The notes: a model not told the origin generated them from the sequence alone. 64,000 bases of DNA from Vitis vinifera (GCF_030704535.1 NC_081817.1:26041001-26105000), one strand, 5' to 3'. Shown: positions 46,495 to 59,579, counted from the stretch's first letter. Translations and numbers: made by a program.

Positions 46495-49181
46495 GAAGCT
46501 TTGGAGATCCAAGAGAGAGAAGCACTTTTGATGCAGAGCTACTATAGTAAATAAATTTGTGTAGCTTTCACCTTGACCTTGTGGGAGTGAAAAGTTGTCT
46601 CTAGTTTCAAAATGTTTTTAATAAAGCTAGATGATATTATAAAGATAGAAATTTCGTTCGCTTTAATCCCAGTGAGTGAAAAATATTTTGTAACAGATGA
46701 TATGATCAAAGCTATAAATGTAGATATTATTATGGTAGGAAAAACTTTTGAATGCTTGGTAGACCTTAGAACTCAATAAAAATAGCATTTTAGAAGAAAA
46801 TTCTTATGATATAAATGTACATTGAGTAATATCTTGTCTAATTTATGGTGATAAAGGAAGATTTACAAGTTTTCATTTATCTATCTCATACGTAAGTCTT
46901 AAGGTATGGTCACTCTTTGAAAATGTTTTCTAATTTTTTTTTCTTTTAATTTTTCACTTGTAAGGTGCACCAAACACCACAACCTAAACAAGTTATAGAA
47001 AATAGTAAAGAAAAATGATAAAAACAGCATCATATTTAATCCATAAAAGTATTATTTTTAAATAATTACTTAATTTATAAGATAAGTTTTAATTTCTAAC
47101 TTGTAAAAATCATAATTTAAATTGCTAAAAATATTTCTTAAGGAGATCAAGGCCACTAATCCTTTTTATTTACTATATCCATTTTTCAATAATCGTTTTT
47201 TCAATTCCAAAATCACGCCTTCAACTCTTTTTCAAAGTCAATATGTGTAGGGGTTTTACCTATAAATTCCTAAGATTTGGTCTAATCTCCTTATTTTCAT
47301 AAAATATAATTGTAAGGTAAAACTATTTGTAAAGGTCTCGAAGACCTGAATGTAAATGTTAAGAAAATAAGAGTGATGATATAGTTATTATTTGACATTG
47401 TATAAGAGAGTTAGCTCCTTTTAAATCATGGAAATACTAGTGAGAGGAAAAAAACTAGAAAGGGATTGAAATTCCATCTTAGGTTTTACGTTGAAAGGTA
47501 TGAAGAAATATTGAATATAATGAGAATTATCTAAAATATTTTAGATTTCAATTCTTTTATTCTTCAACTTATTTTTTCGATTTTCATTCACTTTTTTCTT
47601 TCTTTTTATTGTTTCTTCTTTGTATTCTTTCTCCATTACTTTCCCTTATCAACATATTTCTTCTTGCTTTTCAAACTCTAATGTTCCTATTCTAGTTTTT
47701 TTTTTTTTTTTTCAACTTGTATGCTCATTTGAACATCTATAAACTCCAATTCGGAAGTCTTTAGGAACTAGGAGTACAAAAGGTTTTTGCTTTTTTTATT
47801 TATTTATCCTTATTTTTTATTTTTTTAAAATATGATTATATTAAAATAAATATAATTTTAAAATGTTGTAATTAATTATTTTTATAAGAACTAATTTTTT
47901 GTTTTATATATATAATGAGGGTAGCACAGGACAAAACAAAGCAATACCCAAACTTATCCTAAACCCTACCTATGATTAAAGGAAAAAAAAACCTCAAACT
48001 TGCCTCAAAATCATTTATACTTCTTCTAAACCGATTATATTAGGATAGATATCACAAAAATATTCACTCTATGTTTATCCCCAAATATAGTTTTTAATAT
48101 CCCTATGTAATGCCTTTTTAAAATAGCTCCTTTTGTGCTCAATTTTAGGACTGACCCATAAAAAGAATCAAGTTTTTATAAATTGTTTTTGTCCAAAAAT
48201 CCAAAACAAATTGATTTCGGCATTCTCAAGCATAAGATTTTTTTTAATAGAATTTTTATTTTGAGGATGATATCTCATTAACCTATAAGCTAAAAATGAG
48301 AAGAAAAATATTTCTCATCACTCGAGAGAAATTTGCTTCCAATTTTTCATTTTTGGAAAGTAGAAATTTCCAAAAATGAATGTGTCACTTGGACTTAGTG
48401 TATTAGAAGAAATTAGTTCATTAACATTGAGAATCACTTGAAAACTATAAGTTTATACACCATTATAGTAAGGAATCCTTGGCTTATCTCTCCCTTAAAA
48501 ATTTTCAATATAAATAAAGGAAAAAAAATTTAGAAAGTTTTTTCTTTATTAGAAGAAGAGAAATACAACTGTTCACTGTGGAAATCAATGTATGTTGCTT
48601 TTACCCTTGTAAACTTTATAAGATAAGGACAGGTTAGGTAGAAAACTAGTGTAGGCCTGTAGGGTAATGGGCATTATAGCCGCTTCGGAGGGGATTTTCA
48701 TTTTTAAATTTTCCATTTGAAAAATTAAAAGGATTTTCTAATGCTTAGAATTATTTTTCTTATAAGAATTAAACATGTAATATAATTTTAAAAATTATTT
48801 CTAAAAATCTAAATAATTTGTTTTTATTAGCATTCAAAATTAAGCATTTGTAATGCTTGGACTCACTTGTAATATACTTCTAAGGCATTATTAATTAAAG
48901 ATATTTTTGTTTATATTTAAATATTAATTGATTCTTCCTAACATTTCTAATAAAAGTACTAAAAAAAAAAAAAAAAGAAGCACAACATGCCTTTTACCAT
49001 AAGAACTCTCAAATTGGGACTAAATAGGACTAACACGTCTCTCACTTTATTTATAAGTTAATATTAAATTAAATTGTCTCATATTCAGGTTTTATATGTT
49101 AATAATAAGCTTTTCATTAAAAAATTTATAAATAAATTTTACTCCTATTTTTAAATTAAAATTTTAAATCATCTGATACTT
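46495..49181. other. AT-rich intergenic spacer
   Basis: Apart from the 3' UTR of gene A (AGTAAATAAATTTGTGTA at 46546-46563), I see no gene or recognisable element, only poly-T and poly-A tracts. Confidence 0.6.
46546..46563 (+). terminator. Conserved 3' UTR/polyadenylation motif, gene A
   Basis: AGTAAATAAATTTGTGTA contains AATAAA and is identical at 51307-51324 (gene B) and 61745-61762 (gene C). Each copy lies 43-52 bp after the stop codon. Confidence 0.7.
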
Positions 49182-49301
49182 AGAGTGCATTTAGTAGTTA
49201 TTTTAGAAAATATTTTTAGTATTTTTAATACTTGAAAGATAAAATTTTAAGTATTAAAAAAAATATAAACACTTCCTCAAATTACTATCAAATATACTCT
49301 T
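49182..49301. mobile_element. MITE-like element 1 (about 120 bp)
   Basis: The ends AGAGTGCATTTAGTAGT and ...ACTATCAAATATACTCTT are imperfect inverted repeats. The GAGTGCATTT-type termini resemble hAT-derived MITEs, as I recall them. It has no coding capacity. Confidence 0.55.
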
Positions 49302-49550
49302 AAAGTGTGTTTGTTAGTGTTTTGACTCAAAGTGCTTTCAATGGAGATATTTTATTTAGAAGCTTTTTTTTAAGAAAATCATCTATCAAGTATTTATCTA
49401 GAAAATACCATAAGTGATTTGTTATCGCTATAAGTGATTTTTTAGATTTTTAGAAGTGTTTTCTAAAATTTGCCAAACACCTATTTTTTGTGTTTAAAAA
49501 CACTTTTTAAACTAAAAACACTTTCTAAAATCACTATAAAATGTACTCTT
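49302..49550. mobile_element. MITE-like element 2 (about 250 bp), directly abutting element 1
   Basis: It begins AAAGTGTGTTTGTTAGTG and ends ...CACTATAAAATGTACTCTT, again an imperfect inverted-repeat pair of the same kind. No clear target duplication was found. Confidence 0.55.
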
Positions 49551-49787
49551 ATATATTTAGGTTTTCAAATCATCTCAAAATTAGTAGTTATAAATAAACC
49601 ACCAATAGTTTGATTTAACGAACTTCAACCATATAATCACATCCGATCATAGACTCTCTTAGTTAAGATTTTTTTTCAAGACACAAAATATGCAAACTTT
49701 CCATCTCCATACTCTATTAAAAAGGTTTTCACCTATCACTCTAACCAGATATCTAACTTAATAATGTCTCAAGGTGTCCCTAAACCC

Positions 49788-49795
49788 TATATAAA
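49788..49795 (+). promoter_or_regulatory. TATA box of lipid-transfer gene B
   Basis: TATATAAA lies 68 bp before ATG 49856, in CCCTATATAAACCCCATGC, which is almost the same as in gene A. Confidence 0.8.
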
Positions 49796-49855
49796 CCCCA
49801 TGCAGCTCACACTAAAATTCCATACCATTTGAGAGAAAAACTAGAGATAACAGAA

Positions 49856-51264
49856 ATGCCAGCTACCAACGTTAGCTACATGACTTGGGTTCTTGTCGCC
49901 GCAATGTTATTTTCCGGTAGTGACATTGTCTCCGGCCAATGCCAAGGTAGCATTCAGGACCTAAAGATATGTGTCCCATATGTTCAAAAGAAAGGACCAA
50001 AAATTCCTCCATCTCAGGCATGCTGTGATGCTATCAAGGGTGTCGACATTCTATGCGTTTGCCACCACCTGCCTCCGGATATCGGCGAGCTGATCAGCAT
50101 TGAAAAGGTGGTCTTTGTCTTACAAGTCTGCAGAGAACCTCTTGCACCCGGGACCAAATGTGGAAGTAAGAATATAAAAGCTCTTTTATCGTAAGTTACT
50201 TCTCTTTTTAGCCTATTAAGTATGTAAAAGCTCTTTTATCTAATGTTACTTATTTCGATTAGCATAAATGAGAATTTAAAATATATTTTACTTGTTATAA
50301 CAGTAATTTAAATGATATATTGAAAATCTATATATTATAAATTTTTTTTATATCTTTTCATAGTCACCATTTTTTAAGAAATTATTCTATCTCATGAGTA
50401 ATTTTGCTCTTTGTAAAAGATGATATGTTTCTTAAAGTATATATTGTTTAATAGAATTAATTTATTAAAAGAGATGAAATGATGTGAAATTTGTAAATCT
50501 AATCTTTCTTATGTTTGAACTTAAAAAATAACTTCTTCTTTTTTACATAAATGTCTTCCACTATTTCGGTTATTGATTTGTAAGTTTTGAAATAGAACAT
50601 TATTTTTATAAGAAAAAAGTAAGAGTATTTTTATAAGAAAAAAGTAAGAGTATTTTTATCAAAAATAGATATTTTTTAGGTAAAAAATAGATATTTTTTA
50701 GGTAAAAAATAAATAAATGAAGGATTAAATTTATAACTTAGGAATTATTTCATCATTTTAATCAAATAACCGTTTCATTTATTATAAAAGTAATTTAAAG
50801 GATATATTGAAAATCCATATTTTTCTAATTTTTTTTTTATATTTTTTCATCATCATCATTTTTTAAGAAATTATTCAAACTCATGGGTAATTATGCTCTT
50901 TGTAGAATATGATATGTTTTTTAATCTTTATGAAGATGCTACTCCACATAATATATATTTTTACTGTAATTGTCTGATCATTATGGTTGTCGTTATTGAA
51001 AAATTAATGGACCAGAATCCAACCACATGAAGAAAAATGTTAAATAGAATTTCTAAAAGCTCTTCATATATTTAATAAACAAAAATGATTGTGCTAAGAT
51101 TTTTTACTCTAAATAATGTGAAATATTGGGTCTAGCTTTTTAGCTTTATTTGCTAAATATGTCTCTTGTTTTACCTTTCTTTCTTTTCTTTTTTATTTTT
51201 ATTTTTATTTATTTATTATTTCTTTTCAGATTATACAGTTCCACCAAACATATTGCCAGCTTAG
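49856..51264 (+). CDS. Secreted eight-cysteine lipid-transfer-like protein B (2 exons, 114 aa)
   Basis: Exons are 49856-50165 and 51230-51264 (TAG), separated by a 1,064-bp intron. ATG 49856 is chosen over the upstream in-frame TTG. A signal peptide precedes about residue 32. The eight cysteines are spaced 9, 16, 9, 22 and 9. The short second exon encodes the tail YTVPPNILPA after the last cysteine. The intron contains an imperfect direct duplication (about 50340-50440 and 50830-50920) and short tandem words near 50600-50710, which explains its length compared with genes A and C. The shared 3' motif is at 51307. It is presumably an apoplastic lipid-binding protein; the specific ligand is unknown. 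Confidence 0.87.
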
Positions 51265-51306
51265 GAGATGAGAAGTTGTGATGCAGAGCTGCAAGCTGCT
51301 AGAAAT

Positions 51307-51324
51307 AGTAAATAAATTTGTGTA
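51307..51324 (+). terminator. Conserved 3' UTR/polyadenylation motif, gene B
   Basis: AGTAAATAAATTTGTGTA, identical to the copies after genes A and C. Confidence 0.7.
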
Positions 51325-51439
51325 TCTGCCGCCTTGACCTTGTATGAGTGCAGAGTTTGTTTTTAGTGGGAATAATTTCAATGTTAAAAATCTGCATCTT
51401 ATTACGACGACCCTTCTTTTGTCTCTCTCTCTCTCTTTA

Positions 51440-51597
51440 TAGTCTTCTTCATGAAATTGTTTCAAATGAGAATTTCTCTCTCATTCTTTTTGTAGTCTTC
51501 TTCATGAATTTGTTTTTAATGAGAATTTCTCTCTCATTCTTTTTGTAGTCTTCTTCATGAATTTGTTTCTAATGAGAATTTTTTTCATTCTTTGAGA
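51440..51597. repeat. 53-bp tandem repeat, three units
   Basis: Units start TAGTCTTCTTCATGAA at 51440, 51493 and 51546. The third is less conserved. They lie just downstream of gene B and follow a CT-rich run. Confidence 0.9.
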
Positions 51598-52046
51598 CTA
51601 TTTATTTCATGAAAAATTTGTGTAAAAAAAATAAAAATAAAAATGAGAATAAAGAAAAATAAAGGTAAGTTTAAATCATTTTCCAATGAAAGGTTTTAAA
51701 AGTTTAAGCGTTATTATATTTGATTTTACCCTCCTTTATTTTTTATGGTGAATGGATTAATGAACCAATTTGAATCTTCATTTTATTAGTTGTTTTTTTT
51801 TTCCTACTATTTTTCAAAATTCAATAGGAGTCCAAAGGGATGAGAGACAAATACATATTAATAGTTCTGATATATACCATATTAAACAAGTACATATTAA
51901 TAGTTCATTATCTAAAAACTTAAGTTTTTATTAGATTATATGATTTTAGAACTCTTTTCTTTTAGTTATTCTTCTATGATCTATTTATATTTAATTCATA
52001 TATTATTATTTATATCCATCAAAATGGCAATCCTAAACTAGATTTC

Positions 52047-52136
<90 letters not shown>

Positions 52137-52597
52137 TAAAAAAATTTTCTTCTTATAGCAACAAAAATGAGATAGAGTATAAAAGAGATTACAAAAAGTG
52201 ATGGTTCAAAAACTGCCTCAAACTCCTTCCCCAAGCTTGGAGATATATTCACTATGTCTAAACTTCCTTTACCAATGTTCTTCATGTTCTTATACATTGG
52301 AATTCTAAGGTTACGATAGACCTTTACAACTCACAAAATATTCTTCCAAGACTTGGATTTACTCTCTCACAAAGACACAATGGAAAGTTTTAAAACCAAA
52401 GCAAGAGCTAGTTATAATCAATGAGGTATAAGAAAGAAAGGTGTTGGACCCTACGAGTGCAATCAATGTATATGGCATACAAGTATGGTAATAATTATAT
52501 TTGAATGAGTAAAACTCACACAATAGGATCACTAATGATTTTCAAGTAGGCCTGAGAGGTTATAAATGAAGTTCATGAGTCTTTTATATCAAGTTTG
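51598..52597. other. Intergenic spacer with AT microsatellite
   Basis: No gene was recognised. It contains the (AT) run at 52050-52132 and borders the LTR of the decayed copia element. Confidence 0.6.
52050..52132. repeat. (AT)n microsatellite, about 41 repeats
   Basis: An uninterrupted alternating TA run of 83 bases. It is a likely length polymorphism. Confidence 0.97.
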
Positions 52598-52947
52598 TGT
52601 TGAAGAAAAAAATCAAGTATGCAAGTAATGGTATATGAGATGTGTTTCTTTTTTTTTTTCTTGAAGGTTATGCAGTTGTATATATACACAAATGTGTGGA
52701 GACTTTTTACAAACAAACAACAAAATTAATGGAGCAATATCAGTCATATCGGTAGCTAGCTAGTTAATTTTCCTTTCCAGTGTCAGATTGATTTCTTCCA
52801 ACTGTAGGTGATTTCTTTCCTTGTAAGATGTGTGGCAGCAGTTTGGTTCTTGATGGGTGACTAATATTCTTCGTTGCCATTTGCAGATTGTTTACTTTCC
52901 ATGTAAACATCTGATTGATTATTGCCTTCCCTTCACAGAATTTATCA
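52598..52947 (-). repeat. LTR of copia-2 at its 3' end
   Basis: 350 bp starting TGTTGAAGAAAAAAATCAAG and ending TTTATCA. It is bordered by the purine tract at 52948-52965 (read on the minus strand). Confidence 0.7.
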
Positions 52948-52965
52948 AGCCCGGCCCCCTCAAGC

Positions 52966-55900
52966 TAGCAAGTAGAATGGGATAAACTCCTATCTTGAAA
53001 CGAAAGTTGATGAATTGAAAATCTGGTAGAGATTTGGTGAAGACATCAACAATTTTCAAGGGTGAGGACATGTATTTTATAATGAGAGCTCCAATAGTGA
53101 TATTTTCTCGTACAAAGTGGTAATCCAGCTCTATATGCTTGGTGAATGCCGAGAACGCAAGTTCGTGGACATGTGTAGGGTGCTAATATTGTCAGACAGG
53201 AGCTGAGGAGGTCGATTGAGGGGAATGTTGATATTGTGTAGTAGGTACAAAATCCATGTTAATTCAGTTGTTGTAGTCATGGCTCTGTATTTGGCCTCAA
53301 CACTAGATCAGGCCACTGTAGGCTGCAATTTAGAGGACCAAGAAATGCAATTGGCACCTAAAAATATGTAAAAACCAGAAGTGATACGTCTTGTTTCAAT
53401 ACAACCAGCCCAATCAACATCGCAAAAACCAAAGAAAGTGAAAATACTTTGGGCAAGTGGTCAAAAACCATAGACCATGATACGTTTTAAATTGTGGAGG
53501 ATGCGCTTAATAGAGGTAGGACTTAGAAAATTTTAATAGACCTTGTTAACAATATGAGTGATGTTGGGTCTGGTGAAAGGGAGATACTACAATCCTCCAA
53601 CTATGCTTCTGTACTCAGTAGCATCAACAAGTATTGGAACTGAATTGGTTTTGCTTACAAGCGATTGGAGTGGCCATTTTGGAGCAATCAAGCATTTAGT
53701 CACGATTCAACACATCCTTTGTGTACTTATTTTGGGATAAAAATATGCCACCAGCAAAGGACCCAATTTCGACTCCAAGAAAGTAGTGAAGTGAACCAAG
53801 GGCTTTCAATGCAAATTCCATATCGAGCTTGTTGATAAAAGTTTGTATGAGATGATAGTTGTTGCCTATCATAATAACATCGTTGACATACACTAAGAGC
53901 AATATGATTTTTACATTGTGTCTATAAATAAATAGAGATGTGTTAGCCTTGCTAAATGAAAATCCCAAATCAAACAAATATTTGGACAACCGATCAAACC
54001 AAGCACATGGTGATTGTTTCAACCCGTAAAGAGCTCTATTGAGCTAGCAAACATGGGAAGCATAAGTTGGATCAATAAAACCTAGAAGTTGTTCCATGTA
54101 AACTGTTTCCTTGAGAAAGCCATGAAGAAATGTGTTCTTGATGTCAAGTTGCTTCATTGTCCAATTTAAAGTGACTGCAATTGAGAGAGTAAGTCTAATG
54201 GCTGTAGGTTTTACCACAGGGCTGAAAATCTCATAAAAGTCCATTCTTGGAATTTGTGCAAAGCCCTTGGCAACAAGTCAAGCTTTGAGCCTATCTACAC
54301 TTCCATTCTCTCTCTACTTGGTATGAAACACCCATTTTGAGCCAACAATATTTGTAACAAGAGGCTGAGGGACTAAAGTCCATGTGTTGTTTTGATGTAA
54401 AGCCGAAACCTCTTCTTGCATTACAGCATACCATTTTGGAGACTTTAGAGTCGTCTTCAAAGTTTTTTGGTTCCGAAATTTTGGATGTGTTGAGAGTCAA
54501 CTTTGAAGCTAAGGAAGGGTTCTTAAGTAACCTTCTTCTTGTGATCATGGGTTGAACATTTGTTTCATGAAGGTGAAAGGAGTGTGAAGATTTTGTTGCC
54601 AAAAGGTGTTTCAACCTGTTGGGATGAGCTTCCTACTGCAGAATTTGATAACTGAAGTTCTAAGCCTTGTGGATCATGAACTTCAACATTGGCAGGTGAG
54701 AAATTGTTGCATTCATGATTTGAAAATATATGGTTGTGGAGTGTTGCCCTTAGTTGGTATTGATTCATAACAGCAATCAGAATAAGTTGGCTGTGAGGCA
54801 CTAGGAACTGCTACAGTGTTTGTTGAATTTTTCTGTGATTGTGTCTCAAAATGCTTCTTCTAAAACCATTCTTTTTCATTAGAAATGTTGTCAAAGTGAG
54901 TGATTCCTGCAATTTGGAAGTGGCATTAGAAGATAGATTGGTAGAGAAAGGAAACTCCTTTTCATCAAAGACTAAATATATTAGTATGTAAACTCTATTT
55001 GTTTCCAGTTGCAAGCACTTATACCCTTTGTGCAAAGAACTATAACCAATGAATACACATGGAAAAGTCCTTTTCTCAAATTTTTAGTGTCCATTATCTC
55101 AAGTAGGGAAAGCATTTGCAGCCATATACTTTCAAACTGTTGTAATTTGGATGTTTGTCATATAGCCTGTTTATGGAGTTTCCATCTTTAAGGTAGAAGA
55201 AGGCAATCTATTTATCAGACATACTGCAGTTAGAAAGGAGTCAACCCAAAGTTTTAATGGAACATCATTGTAAGGCTGGTTTCTACATTGTGTCTAGGCT
55301 TCCTCTCTGCAAGACCATTTTGCTTAGGCGTTCCCGGACATGAACCTTGCTGGAAAATTCCACAATGACTTAAATGAATCAAGAAATGTGTAGAACTGAA
55401 TTCACCTCCTCCATCACTTTGGAACACTTTGATTTTCCTTTCAAATTGATTTTTGACTAATTTCTGAAATTTCAAGAAGCAACCAAAAAATCCAATTTCT
55501 TCTTTAAAGGATAAATCCATGTAAATCTAGTGCAAACAAAGATAACATAATACTTAAAATTTTGAGTAGAAGTCAATGAAGCTAGTCTCCAAAGGTCAGT
55601 AGTGGATTTTTCCAAGAGGAAATGATGAAACGTTATTTGAATTAATAAAAGGAAGTTTACAGCGTTTCCCCATTTAACAACTAGTACAAATGGAGGGTTT
55701 GCTTATCTAGCTAGAGATGCCAATGACATTCTTTGTAATGAGTATTTTCAAAAGTTTGGAATGAGGGTGCCCCATCCTCTAAACTTCATGATCTACTTCT
55801 TGAAGTGCATATAGGTGTCCTTTCCTATGCCCCTTTACAACTATTCTTTGTTGTTGGTCCTTAATCACAAAACCAGATGATGTGAATTCAAAGACACAAT

Positions 55901-56539
55901 GATTATCAGATGTAAGTCGATTACAGACAATAAATTCTTTTTCAGTTTTGGAACCACCACTACATCTTTCAATTTCAGTGTTCCATGGGTAGATAAAGTA
56001 TGTGATATTGATAATTTGTTTCCATCTCCAACATATATAACATCTAATCCACTATATGTTTTTGCATTGTGAAGCTTACCCGTGTCATTTATCATGTGTG
56101 GTTGCTCCAGAATCAACATAAAAATTTTGATCATTAGTCTCATTGATGTTTAGTGTTGCTAAGGCTTGTGGAGCATCTTCTTCTTGGAAAGCATAATTGT
56201 ACTTATTCCAGCAATTTATGGTAAAATGGTTATCCTTTCCATAGAATTGGCAATGAATAAACCTTCAGAATTTTTCTTGTTATGCTATTGAGGGTTTGTG
56301 TTCGTATTTCTCCAATGACTGCTATTGTTGCTCCACTGATGATTGTTACACCCCCAATGGTTCTTACTTGGCTTCTAGGTTGAATTTCCACTTTGATTGG
56401 TATGCCTTCCTGTGAAGTTGAAGATTCCTCTGCCTCTAAATTGTTGTATTCCTCCGCAATTTCTTCTACATCCTCTTTATACAACAAAAGCTTGTGTCAT
56501 ATTTACAAATTGTTTTTCTTCCTCCCGTTGAAACAGGAA
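52966..56539 (-). pseudogene. Copia-2 pol remnant (protease region to RNase H)
   Basis: On the minus strand from 56539 leftward: a Gag end with an acidic, Ser-rich stretch (about 56230-56490); a protease/linker region with VGDGNKLSISHTLS (near 56030); an integrase core with FQSDGGGEFSSTHF and GTPKQNGLAERK (about 55310-55430); a reverse transcriptase with FYEIFSPVVKPTAIRLTLS (near 54200) and VYVNDVIMIGN (near 53880, an Asp of the catalytic pair replaced by Asn); and an RNase H/C-terminal end with VDVFTKSLPDFQFINFR (near 53030). Several stops and frameshifts separate these pieces. It is not a working gene. Confidence 0.85.
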
Positions 56540-56545
56540 CCATTG
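56540..56545. repeat. Target-site duplication of the TRIM-like array, left (CCATTG)
   Basis: CCATTG directly before TGTTAGGAAG. The same six bases follow the array at 59580-59585. Confidence 0.85.
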
Positions 56546-59500
56546 TGTTAGGAAGTGTCCCAAATTCCTAATTAGTATAGATTCCTTTTTTTGTAAAGAA
56601 TATTATATAGAATATTTCTAGGTTGATATATTATTGAAATATTAGACTTCCTTATAGAATAAGGAAGGTTGTTGGAAATATCTCTATAAATATTCTAGGT
56701 CATGAGGGGAAAAGTTATGAGATGGAGATGGACCTGTAGAGACTATACGAGGTGGATAGAGATGTGAGGAAGAATGGGAGGTACTCTGTGGAGCGAGAGG
56801 GTTCATAGTAGGGTATGGATACAAGGAGTGGGGAAACATGTGATGTTTCGGTAACCCAATAGTTGTATTTGGTTCTGTCCTCTATAATATTCTCTATTGT
56901 ATAGTGGAATCATTCTCTCTCATCTGTGGACGTAGGCATGGTTGGTCGAACCACGTTAAAACCTCGTGTACCATATGTGTGATTGTTTTATCTTTGTGTT
57001 CTTGAACTAACATTGTTGGCATCAAAACTTTCGCTGGCACAACAACTGGTATCAGAGTTTGGGTTGAATATTTCTAGAAGAGTAAAAGATCACAAAGCAC
57101 ACAAGATGAAAAAAAAAAAAAAAAGGAATTTTTACTTAAGGTGGAGTTGATTACTCTTTCGTGGTGATATGATACATAAAGGTTTGTGTCATGGAGAGAT
57201 TGAAGATTAACTTCATGGAATTTGGTCCAAGGTGGAGATTGTTAGGAAGTGTCCCAAATTCCTAATTAGTATAGATTCCTTTTTTTGTAAAGAATATTAT
57301 ATAGAATATTTCTAGGTTAATATATTATTGTAATATTAGACTTCCTTATAGAATAAGGAAGGTTGTTGGAAATATCTCTATAAATATTCTAGGTCATGAG
57401 GGAAAAAAGTCATGAGATGGAAATGGACCTGTAGAGATTATACGAGGTGGATAAAGATGTGAGGAAGAACAGGAGGTACTCTGTTGAGCGAGAGGGCTCG
57501 TAGTAGGGTATGGATACAAGGAGTGGGGAAACATGTGATGTTTCAGGAACCCAATAGTTATATTTGGTTCTGTCCTCTGTAATATTCTCTATTGTATAGT
57601 GGAATCATTCTCTCTCATCCTTGGACGTGGGCATGATTGGCCGAACCACGTTAAAACCTCGTGTACCATATGTGTGATTATTTTATCTTTGTGTTCTCAA
57701 ACTAACATTGTTGGCATCAAAGCTTTCGCTGGCACAACAACTGGTATCAGAGCTTGGGTTAAAGATTTCTGGAATAGTAAAAGATCACAAAGCACACAAG
57801 ATGAAAACAAAAGGAATTTTCACTTAAGGTGGAGTCGATTGCTCTTTCGTGGTGATATGATACAAAAAGGTTTGTGTCATGGAGAGATTGAAGATTAACT
57901 TCATGGAATTTGGTCCAAGGTGGAGATTGTTAGGAAGTGTCCCAAATTCCTAATTAGTATAGATTCCTTTTTTGTAAAGAATATTATATAGAATATTTCT
58001 AGGTTGATATATTATTGTAATATTAGACTTCCTTATAGAATAAGGAAGGTTGTTGGAAATATCTCTATAAATATTCTAAGTCATAAGGGGAAAAGTTATG
58101 AGATGGAGATGGATCTGTAAAGACTATACGAGGTGGATAGAGATGTGAGGAAGAACGGGAGGTACTCTGTGGAGCGAGATGGCTCATAGTAGGGTATGGA
58201 TACAAGGAGTGGGGAAACATGTGATGTTTCAAGAACCCAATAGTTGTATTTGGTTCTGTCCTCTGTAATATTCTCTATTGTATAGTGAAATCATTCTCTC
58301 TTATCCGTGGACATAGGCATGGTTGGTCGAACCACGTTAAAACCTCGTGTACCGTATGTGTGATTGTTATATCTTTGTGTTCTTGAACTAACATTGTTGG
58401 CATCAAAGCTTTCACTGGCATTACAACTATACAATAGAGAATATTACAGAGGACAGAACCAAATACAATTATTGGGTTCCCGAAACATCACATGTTTCCC
58501 CACTCCTTGTATCCATACCCTACTACGAGCCCTCTCGCTCCACAGAGTACCTCCCATTCTTCCTCACATCTCTATCCACCTCATATAGTCTCTATAGGTA
58601 CATCTCCATCTCATAACTTTTTTCCCTCATGACCTAGAATATTTATAGAAATATTTCCAACAACCTTCCTTATTCTATAAGGAAGTTTAATATTACAATA
58701 ATATATCAACCTAGAAATATTCTATATAATATTCTTTACAAAAAAGGAATCTATACTAATTAGGAATTTGGGACACTTCCTAACAATCTCCACCTTGGAC
58801 CAAATTTCATGAAGTTAATCTTCAAGCTCTCCATGACACAAACCTTTTTGTATCATATCACCCTAATTAGGAATTTGGGACACTTCCTAACAATCTCCAC
58901 CTTGGACCAAATTTCATGAAGTTAATCTTCAAGCTCTCCATGACACAAACCTTTTTGTATCATATCACCACGAAAGAGCAATCGACTCCACCTTCAGTGA
59001 AAATTCATTTTGTTTTCATCTTGTGTGTTTTGTGATCTTTTACTCTTCCAAAAATCTTCAACCCAAGCTCTGATACCAATTGTAGTGACAACGAAAGTTT
59101 TGATGCCAACAATGTTAGTTCAAGAACACAAAGATAAAACAATCACACATATGATACACGAGGTTTTAACGTGGTTCGGTCAACCATGCCTACGTCCACA
59201 GATGAGAGAGAATGATTCCATTATACAATAAAGAATGTTACAGAGGACAAAACTAGATACAACTATTAGGTTTCCGAAACATCTCATGTTTCCCCATTCC
59301 TTGTATCCATACCCTACTACAAACTCTTTTGCTCCACCGAGTACCTCCCGTTCTTCCTCACATCTCTATCCACCTCATATAATCTCTACAGGTTCATCTC
59401 CATCTCATAACTTTTTCCCCTCATGATCTAGAATATTTATAAAGATATTTCCAACAACCTTCCTTATTCTATAAGGAAGTCTAATATTTCAATAATATAT

Positions 59501-59579
59501 CAACTTAGAAATATTCTATATAATATTCTTTACAAAAAAGGAATCTATACTAATTAGGAATTTGGGACACTTCCTAACA
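56546..59579. mobile_element. Rearranged TRIM-like array: three plus-oriented LTRs, then inverted copies
   Basis: Plus orientation: LTR 56546-57044, internal 57045-57239, LTR 57240-57740, internal 57741-57927, LTR 57928-58425. Minus orientation: partial LTR 58428-58785, partial internal 58786-58862, a 30-bp LTR piece to 58892, internal 58893-59080, LTR 59081-59579. LTRs are about 500 bp (TGTTAGGAAG to GGCACAACA). The internal part is only about 190 bp, with a primer site TGGTATCAGAG and a final purine-rich AAGGTGGAGA, and it has no ORF. Such a non-coding miniature LTR element is a TRIM or a close relative. The whole assembly is bounded by the CCATTG duplication. Confidence 0.85.
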
